Origin: Diphasiastrum complanatum
Taxonomy: Eukaryota; Streptophyta; Lycopodiopsida; Lycopodiales; Lycopodiaceae
Direction of reading: 5' to 3'
Length of the DNA stretch: 64,000 nucleotides
Assembly: GCA_029204225.1 (NCBI GenBank)
Contig: CM055103.1
Span: forward strand, 5,826,852 to 5,890,851
The position numbers were made by a program, and so were the translations under genes. Of the stretch, positions 57,045-64,000 are shown one piece after another. Below the pieces are notes generated by a model. It was not told the origin of the DNA, ran no database searches, and worked only from the letters and a program-made list of their open reading frames with translations. Every line of letters starts with the position of its first letter. Position 1 is the stretch's first letter.

Positions 57045-57380
57045 TCATAGAACCACTCCTTTCCAAGTATTACATCTACTATCTAGATTCATAATGTGAA
57101 AGTCTAATTTATCCTTATAGGCTTGAATCTCTATTGGTAGACGTGGGACTATCCAGTCCCAAACTTGGCTTTCTGCTCCCGTTGCCAGCTTCACTGTGTA
57201 TCGATGGTCACTTTGCCTTGTTTCCACCTTTAGCTTCTGCAACAAATTAGCATTAATAAAATTATGTGTGGAACCATCGTCAAATAAAATAGTTACGGCT
57301 TGGCCACCCACAAACCGCTTCATCCGAATGAGGTCATGAGGGCCAAAAATAGTTGTATTAAAACAACAATGCTCGCACAT
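57045..57380 (-). pseudogene. Gyp-4 protease
   Basis: Aspartic protease with FDDGSTHNFINANLL (second Asp-Gly of the usual VDSG form kept as DDG), YTVKLATGAESQVWDW and PRLPIEIQAYKDKLDFH. It ends in a frameshift before GKEWFYERN at about 57040. Confidence 0.85.
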
Positions 57381-58361
57381 AGAATTACTAGCAAAGGAAA
57401 GATCTACACTAGATATGCTAGAGTTACCTGGCGTCTTAAAGATGCCCCTTTAGCTTTCCGTTTCTTTGGACATTCCTTCGCGACATGACCTGGTTCCATG
57501 CAGTTGAAGCATAGATTGTCACTTCTGGCTTTCATAAAGGTTTCCTAGTCTAAGGTAGATCTTTTCTTCGACTTACTTGAACTTGAAGCCCCATCCTTTG
57601 CCTTATCTTTCAATTTCTTTGGAAAGAAAGGCCTCTTACCCTTTACGTAGGATAAGACACTAGTGTCAGGCTTAGCCATCATACGAGTATCATCGTAGAT
57701 TCTGGCGAAGTGAACAGCATCCCCGAGGGTAAGAGGCTGGTTCCTCCTGACCTCTAGCTGATAGTCTTTTGGCAACCCAAGTATAAAATGCAACTTTACT
57801 AGCAAAGGATCAAAACGAGAATAAACCTCTTGAAACTCTTGTAAATATTGATTCAGGGGCCGGTTCCCCAATGGATCGTTGCATACTGACGATAAAATTC
57901 AAAACCATCAAAAATAGGAAGGAAGGCCACCTTAAAGGCCTTACAAAAATCCTCCCAATTCCTAGGAACTTCGGGCTTACCCCTTAAATCTTGCCACCAG
58001 GTAAATGCTTTACCTCGCAAGTACATGACGGCGAGATTGATCTTGTTGTCTTCGGATGAATCGTGCATGGAAAAGTGTGAATTCCATCAATCCAGCCATT
58101 GCAAGACCGCCTCCGGGGTTCTATCCTTCTTTTCCCCAACAAAAACTTTAGGAGTGAACAAGGGTTGATGCACCAATTGCCTTAGTTGCGTCAATTCCTT
58201 GAGATCCTGCTGATCTCGACTGTGCTTAGCTTGCATATCCACAATCTATTGCTGTAGATTGTTAATTGCCAGCATCAAAGCATCAGGGTCTAAGACAGAG
58301 GTAGATACCGTAACCTCATTAACAGGGGACACATAGGCTGTGTGGTAGGAGTAGGCTCCAT
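57381..58361 (-). pseudogene. Gyp-4 gag
   Basis: Starts at ATG 58361 (MEPTPTTQP). The gag domain has INLAVMYLRGKAFTWWQDLR, WEDFCKAFKVAFLPIF, then LNQYLQEFQEVYSRFDPL and PLTLGDAVHFARIYDD. The zinc knuckle at about 57500 reads CFNCMEPGHVAKEC (CX2CX4HX4C intact). Stops at 58246-58248 (TAG for Gln) and 58087-58089 (TGA for Arg), plus frameshifts. Confidence 0.85.
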
Positions 58362-59237
58362 TTTTACAAGAAGAAGAGAGGTGAATTAAGAAAGAGATGA
58401 TAGAAGAGAATCAAAAACTACTCAAGGAAAGTAGATACAAGGCTACTCTTGCTGTCTCTTCACAAACCAAATGGTATTTGTCCATGGCTGCCAAGAGGAA
58501 TAAAAGAGAGCAAAGAGAAGGATGCACCACCACCTCCACCTCTTTTCACAAAAAACAGATGCATAGGAGAGGTATGCTTCCCTCTCCATGCTATCCTACT
58601 GCCTGCCAAGTGGCCTTACTTTGCCACGTAGCCTCCACCTCAGCCTTCTGGCCATCTCCTAGCAATCTGCCAGGTGGCCTACAGCCCCCTCCCTCTTCTC
58701 TTTTTCTTGATTTTCTTCAGATTGTCCATCGTTGGAAAACAAGGCCAGATCTGGAAAAAACATTTTATATATGTAGGAAGGGTCCCGATTTCACCAGCAA
58801 AGGATCAGAGGAGCGGAACTGAGAAACACTGCCATTTGACACCTGTCCGGGACCAGACAGTGCCACATGGCAGTTTTTTCAACACTTTTTTGAGGCCCAT
58901 CACTGGTCAGACAGCGATCAGTTCCTTTAAGTTTTTTTTAACGCTGCGGAGAGCCCATCGCGACCAGATTTATGCTTGAATCTGAGAGAATCAACTGTAA
59001 GAAGGGCCGCCACCTGTCCTTTCCTGGACAGTGCCACGTGGCAGGTCCTCCTTGGGGCCCCAATTGTTTTTTTTTTTAAACTTTTACTTCAATTTTTTAT
59101 TTAAAAAAACAATGGAAAGAAGAAGACAAAAAGATGCATAAAAAATGCGTTTTAAACCCGTTTTGAAATCCGTCAGAAGCACCGAAGCTTACAAGAAAAA
59201 CTCTACGGATCAACGCACCTGCTTTCAGCATGCAGTG
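58362..59237 (-). other. 5' leader of Gyp-4
   Basis: 876 bp between primer-binding site and gag. No coding; repeated fragments such as gccacgtggcag and gccacatggcag near 58850 and 59030. Confidence 0.6.
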
Positions 59238-59249
59238 GCTCTGATACCA
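59238..59249 (-). other. Primer-binding site of Gyp-4
   Basis: Minus strand TGGTATCAGAGC, two bases from the LTR end. Confidence 0.9.
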
Positions 59250-59251
59250 TA

Positions 59252-59788
59252 TGTTATAGACCCTACTTACTGCAAACCTCCAGGTGCTGGTTAACAACAA
59301 GAGACCGAACGATTCACGTTCCACCCCGCCGTGCCCTGGCTCCATATCAAGCTGGATCTGACCTCCCTCCTAGACGGCGTCCCATACCACTGCCTAGGCT
59401 CTCAGCCATCTCCTGCCTCACGCTAGCAAACATCCTAATCCGGGTCCACCCACCATGCCCTGGCTCCATATCAAGCTGGATCTGACCTCCCTCCTAGACG
59501 GCGTCCCATACCACTGCCTAGGCTCTCAGCCATCTCCTGCCTCACGCTAGCAAACATCCTGGCCGTGCACACGCTCTCCATCCACTTCCTAGGTAGATAG
59601 AATGGATGGCAACTGAGCCTTCCTCTCCTTGTAAGTATACAAGGAGAGGGACTCCAAGCCATGTGCACTCCTAGATCATGACACATGGCAACCATGTAGG
59701 TTCACAAGTCACCGGTCAAGTCTACAGGCCCAGTCATCGTCCAGTCTCAAGTCTGGGTTTGGGACCCAAGGGAGTTGGGTCCCTAACA
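59252..59788 (-). mobile_element. 5' LTR of Gyp-4
   Basis: Minus-strand start TGTTAGGGACCC at 59788 and end GGGTCTATAACA at 59252; TGTTA/TAACA termini, 537 bp. Confidence 0.9.
59315..59562. repeat. ~120-bp tandem duplication in the Gyp-4 LTR
   Basis: The block from tgccctggctccatatcaag to cacgctagcaaacatcct occurs twice in a row (about 59331-59438 and 59455-59560), nearly identical. The 3' LTR of the same element has it once. Confidence 0.9.
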
Positions 59789-60332
59789 GTAGGTGATCTC
59801 CAGTTTGGCATCACATGTGTTTTTTTATCCATCATTCTTTGATAAGCAGAGTTAGATCTAGTTGGGGTCTAATTGCACTTCAGGTGGACAGATTCTTGGG
59901 GAGATATCAATGGGTAATGGATACTTGTTGGAGTTCAGATGGTATAGGGGTACGAGATTCTGATGGAGCTATCCTACCTAATATGGTATGGATCATGGGT
60001 GAGTTGATCATAACGATGGTGAATCTTATCTGCAGTTGCTTGGTTTTGGATGGTATGATGGATATGTTGGTGAGATAGGTTTCTTGTTGTGAAACCTAGA
60101 CATTGGTCAAATCGGAGTTGGCAACGTCAAGCATGGGAATGTTGAATTTGCTTGGATATAGGAGTGCCAAACCGACACAGTATCTATGGGAGATTGGAGA
60201 GCTACGTAGGTATAGCTTATGATGAGGTTTGCATACATTTATTCATTGAGTCCTTAGTAGACTTTTGTGCTTGGTGCATTGAGAATGGATAGGGAATCAA
60301 CTTTTTGGATTTGCAAGGAAAGATTGTAATTT
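59789..60332. other. Unassigned spacer
   Basis: No recognisable gene. An 87-codon plus frame at 59815-60078 has no motif. Confidence 0.4.
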
Positions 60333-60757
60333 TGTTAGGAATTAATGTTTATTTGGTACCCGTTAGTGTGAGATTGGCCATTCCTGCATGCTATTATAAG
60401 GGTCATTACTATTTATAGTAAGTCATCTTTTATTACTCATGCATGTATGTGGGCGCACTACTACTACATTAGGGCTTGTTTTACTACTTGGGAATGCGTC
60501 TTGGGTCTTTACCCAATATAGATAGTAATATCAGCAAATGGCTTTTTGTCTTTTGTTGTTTGCTTTATGCTTTTAGCTTTTCACATAGATTAGAGATACT
60601 ATATATGTAGGCTGGTGCCCCACCACAATTTCATTCTAGTGTGTTTGAGCTTTGCTCAGTTCTACAATCTATAATCTCTTTAATCTCTATGCTTGATTTG
60701 TGAGTGCTAGAAGGACTAGTTAAACTCCATCTAGAATTTGTATGAAAAATTCTGACA
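60333..60757 (+). mobile_element. 5' LTR of Cop-13
   Basis: TGTTAGGAATT to AATTCTGACA, 425 bp, flush with a perfect primer-binding site. The left edge is inferred from the TG start and inverted-terminus fit. Confidence 0.75.
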
Positions 60758-60769
60758 TGGTATCAGAGC
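60758..60769 (+). other. Primer-binding site of Cop-13
   Basis: TGGTATCAGAGC directly after the LTR CA end. Confidence 0.9.
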
Positions 60770-60837
60770 AAGCTATTTGGTGTGAAAGAGAGAGAGAGAG
60801 AGAGACAGAGATTGCTTTTGCAGGGTTGCAAGAAATA

Positions 60838-61320
60838 GATTGGAGGAGTGGATCGCCGGATGTGACTGCATGTTGATCGCTGTGCTGGAATCAAAAAGAT
60901 TGTTTCAGACCTGTTTGCTGCCACAAAAATCTGTCTCAGATCTGATCGCTGGTGGAGCTTAGTTGATATGCATACTGGTCGCTGATGGAGCTGCAGATCT
61001 GAATCTGTATGACCTGAATCTGGTTGGATCACTGGACCTAAAGACCTGCTGCCTATTGGATCGCTGCTTGCAGAACCAGAACTCTTTGCATGTCAATCGC
61101 TGGCTGCAGGAATTGTTTTCTGATTTCAGGCTGTTGAAGCGCTGCTGTTTCTGATTACAAATAGCTGAAGGTAGTTTACAGGAAAAAGGTTGATCGCTGG
61201 ATACAGGCAGATCGTTGGTGATAGTTTTCGGAAAACAGGCAGATCACTGAAGAAGTTTGCTTGGAAAGACCTGATTGCTGGAAACGGATCAGATCACTGC
61301 TGTTTTCAGAACTTTGCAGG
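60838..61320 (+). repeat. Leader array of degenerate GATCGCTGG motifs in Cop-13
   Basis: About a dozen copies of GATCGCTGG or one-to-two-base variants (gatcgccgg, gatcgctgt, ggtcgctga, gatcactgg, gatcgctgc, aatcgctgg, gatcgttgg, gattgctgg) spaced roughly 20-60 bp in the untranslated leader between primer-binding site and gag. Confidence 0.75.
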
Positions 61321-61407
61321 GTTTTGTTTACTGATTTCTGAGGGAAATCTTGATTGAATTTATAGAGAAACTAATTGCTGAAAAATCAGGCTATAAAAAT
61401 CGGTATC

Positions 61408-62154
61408 ATGGCAAGATTAAACGATGCTGTATTTCTGGAGTCTAGCAAGCTAGATGGAACGAACTACAATATCTGGAAGTTCAAGATGCAAAATATTCTC
61501 CAAGATCAAGAATATTGGGAGATTGTCACGAGTGTCGAGGTACCTCCTAATACTAATAGGGAGTTGTGGAAGTATCAGAGACGGAGGAGAAAAGCTCATC
61601 ATATCATCAACTTGTCAGTTAGAGATATGATCATACCTCACATTGGAGATGTTGTTGGACACAAGGAGGCTTGGGATGCACTGAAGAACTTGTATGAGAC
61701 AGTGAATTAGTCACGAATCTTGTTTTTAACTAATAAGCTACACACATTGAAGATGGGTACAGGTGAATTAGTAATGGACTACTTTACTCGGGTGAAAGAT
61801 CTGAGAGGCCAACTTATTGCGGTTGGAGAGAATGTTCAAGATTCAGTTTTAGTATCCATTATGCTTAATAGTCTACCTTTGGCTTATCAGAACTTTGTGA
61901 TGATGCTATCGTTACGGGAGACAAGGCCTTCTTTTGATGAGCTGAATGCCATATTACTACAAGAAGAAATGAGACGACAAATCATTGTCAACGGGGACGA
62001 CTTTAAGGAACGAGCATTCTTGGCAAAGAAGGAAGAGCAGCAGCAAGATATGGAGGAGAATCAATCAAATCGATCGGAAGATGTAAAGAAAGTAGTTCGA
62101 AAGGGAAACTGCTTAGCTTGCGGCAAATCATGGTATTATTCAAAGGAGTGCTAG
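61408..62154 (+). pseudogene. Cop-13 gag
   Basis: ATG at 61408: MARLNDAVFLESSKLDGTN, YNIWKFKMQNILQ, HHIINLSVRDMIIPHIGD, AWDALKNLYETVN, then a stop TAG (61708-61710) where related gags have a polar residue before SRILFL. It continues in the same frame: TNKLHTLKMGTGELVMDYF, ILLQEEMRRQIIVNGDDF, and a damaged zinc knuckle CLACGKSWYYSKEC (the His is Tyr). Same gag family as Cop-4 and Cop-5. Confidence 0.85.
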
Positions 62155-62520
62155 CAAACAAGAAGAAGCAGGATGGGAATTTTGTCAAAGAAGAAGAAGC
62201 ATCTAATGCAAGGAAGATTGTACAAACTTCAGGCTCAGGTGGTGAAGGAGAGATCAAGTATATGGGATACTTATTCACCTCCTACTTCACCAAGCAAGAA
62301 GCATCCTACATCAGAAGCTAGAAGATTGCCTAGATGGTACTGTGAAACTATCAAGGGTAGTGTCATTATGGAATAGGGAGAGTCCAGTACACATGGGACT
62401 AGGAGATCGGCTAGACTTGAAAACCAACATGAAGATCAAGATCAACAAGAGGATCATCATGAAGATCAAGATGGACAAGACATGAAGATGGGGATGTACA
62501 TTTTGCATATACAGCCATAG
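62155..62520 (+). pseudogene. Cop-13 joint: gag tail to RT linker
   Basis: Short remnant after gag with GTRRSARLENQ, the Arg-rich pre-RT linker, and a His/Asp/Gln-rich imperfect repeat (EDQDQQEDHHEDQDGQD). Protease and integrase, normally about 2 kb here, are missing. Confidence 0.7.
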
Positions 62521-63205
62521 TATTTGAAACCTAGAATCTGTCTACTTTTAGGGAGGCTGAAAAAGAGGACATTTGGAGGAAAGCTTTGGATGAGGAATAC
62601 GACTCAATTATGAAATACAAGACTTGGAAACTTGTTTAGTTACCTACAGGTAAAAAGGCTATTGGATGCAAGTGGGTCTATAGAACTAAGCACAGATCAG
62701 ATGGTTCTATAAATAAACATAAGGCAAGATTGGTGGCAAAAGGTTATGCTCAATAGGAAGGGATCGACTATGAAGAAACTTTTGCACCAGTTGCTAAGTC
62801 TACTACTATGAGGGCGGTTTTATCATTGGCAGCTCAATTTGCATGGGATATTCAACAAATGGATGTGAAGAGTGCATTCCTGAATGGATTTCTAGAGGAA
62901 GAAGTCTACATGGAGCAGCCAGAGGGACACATAGGAGCAGGACATGAAGACAAGGTTTTCAAGTTGGACAAGGCACTATATGGACTTAAGTAGGCACCAG
63001 AGCATGGTACATGAGGATTGACACATACTTTGAGGAGCTTGGCTTTCAGAGTAGTTCGGAGCCTACACTTTATGTTTTGATCGGGGATGGTCATATTGTG
63101 ATTGTACTGATGTACGTGGATGACCTTGTTATTACAGGATCATATCATAGTATGATTCAGGGTATCAAGAAAGATCTTTCATCGGAGTCAGTATTGAGTT
63201 GGTGC
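62521..63205 (+). pseudogene. Cop-13 reverse transcriptase, truncated
   Basis: WRKALDEEYDSIMKYKTWKL, GCKWVYRTKHRSDGSINKHK, ARLVAKGYAQ, stop TAG (62754-62756), EGIDYEETFAPVAKSTTMRA, IQQMDVKSAFLNGFLEEEVY, ALYGLK, stop TAG (62991-62993), then TYFEELGFQSSSEPTLYV and IVLMYVDDLVITGSY (DD box kept). The copy ends at about 63205; RNase H and 3' LTR are absent. Confidence 0.85.
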
Positions 63206-64000
63206 TTCTAGAGGCATGATGGAAATGGTTGTTTTCATGAATCAGTTTCAAAGGGCTTGGCTACAATAGCCCTTCTTGCACAAAACTATAGTTAAAATCC
63301 TTGGACCTCCCGCTAGATGCATTCTTGGAATAATTTTGAGAATCCAACGCATGTCATTCTATTTTAAAATATTTTTCCAAAGTAAGAATGCATGTAGGTT
63401 CATCGACAATGTGTCAACATGTGGCACCAATCTTATTATTGCCTATGTGGAAGCATGTTAAGATCTGGGTAGCTCGATATCATCAGTTTTCTTGAGCTCC
63501 CTTCAGCCCTTGCAAAGTCTATGTTGACATTTTTTCAATATGGATAAATTGTGATTTGGATCTATAGTTCAATGTGAATGATCTGAACTGTATGGGCTAG
63601 TTATATGGAATGAAAAAATCTACATGCACCCAAATTCCATCTTCCTAGTACCCAAGGCTTCATACGCTAGTAAGACTATCATCAGAATATCCAAATCCTT
63701 ATGCAACTCGTGCAGCTAAAACTGTACAATTGAGATCATTCACTCTAAACAATAGATAGAGATGTGAAACACAACTAATCTTTATGGAATCTATGTAAAA
63801 ACAAAATCCGCATGAGCTCAATGTAGCTTGAACAAACTACTCTCATCTATTGATGCTCTTGAGCTACCTAAATTTCAACATACTTCCAAAAACTCCAAAA
63901 AGGAAGAGTGAGCAATCAACAAGTACCTATTGGAATGTTGATTCTATATCTATCCTACACTGATGCAAAAACATTATTGCAATACACTGAGACATATTGT
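63206..64000. other. Unassigned sequence to window end
   Basis: AT-rich, no recognised gene or repeat. Confidence 0.4.

Larger units (their letters stand above)
53491..59788 (-). mobile_element. Chromovirus Gyp-4, nearly complete Ty3/gypsy element
   Basis: 5' LTR 59252-59788, primer-binding site 59238-59249, gag 58361-57545, protease 57380-57045, RT-RNase H 57031-55268, integrase 55275-54280, chromodomain 54089-53880, polypurine tract 53866-53853, 3' LTR 53852-53491 (truncated). It has a few frameshifts and stops but is the best gypsy copy here. No target duplication can be shown because one LTR end is missing. Confidence 0.9.

Noticed and set aside
61700-63000. Reassigned TAG codon (alternative genetic code) in Cop-13
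   Set aside because: The same transition pattern occurs in other decayed copies in the window and is explained by deamination; host-like exons use normal stops.

Overview
The window is nuclear DNA of a land plant with a large, repeat-rich genome. A gymnosperm-like genome would fit (long introns, dense old nested retroelements), but I cannot name the species. About four fifths of the recognisable sequence is transposon debris. Ty1/copia elements dominate, followed by Ty3/gypsy elements (mostly chromoviruses), with a hAT transposase pseudogene, two hAT-like non-autonomous elements, one CACTA-like terminus and two LINE remnants. Two loci look like host genes: a 164-aa membrane-protein ORF (11417-11911, minus) and the last five exons of a coiled-coil protein gene (48369-50588, minus).

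Layout. 1-4269: a gypsy RT/RNase H fragment abuts the gag-protease half of a chromovirus with primer-binding site (PBS) and LTR (minus). 4560-5434: a copia RNase H/3' LTR scrap, then a CACTA-like end. 6110-9137: 3' half of a second chromovirus whose LTR carries an exact 320-bp tandem triplication. 9138-11416: unassigned, with a ~200-bp tandem duplication. 11417-11911: host gene. 12179-13874: hAT transposase with one frameshift. 15339-22105: several copia pieces, including two LTRs of one family in inverted orientation (16622-17348 and 20978-21684).

20978-37095 is a nest of four copia elements. Cop-6 (minus) is interrupted by Cop-7 (minus). Cop-7 is interrupted by full-length Cop-8 (minus, 22618-33390, target-site duplication CTGGA on both sides). 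Cop-8 is interrupted by Cop-9 (plus, 25641-31480), the best preserved copy. Inside Cop-8 the reverse-transcriptase segment is inverted. 37140-38750 is a deleted copia element (Cop-10) related to Cop-8.

38751-42850 holds little except three long (CT)n microsatellites. 42850-45540 is a decayed copia element and 45545-47175 is the 3' end of a LINE with a nuclease-like domain. 47224-47419 and 50913-51658 are two hAT-like elements with perfect 8-bp target duplications, one downstream of and one upstream of (probably in an intron of) the coiled-coil gene. 51750-52130 is a second LINE scrap and 52291-52761 a copia LTR. 53491-59788 is a nearly complete chromovirus (minus) with chromodomain. 60333-63205 is a copia element whose protease and integrase are deleted, so gag runs straight into RT.

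Most retroelement reading frames are broken by frameshifts and by stops at conserved Gln or Arg codons, as expected from deamination of methylated plant transposons. I found no rRNA, tRNA, CRISPR, or prokaryotic or organellar genes, and no clearly novel multi-gene system. The most interesting points are the host coiled-coil gene, the pair of hAT-like elements, the four-level nest, and the CACGTG-rich LTRs.
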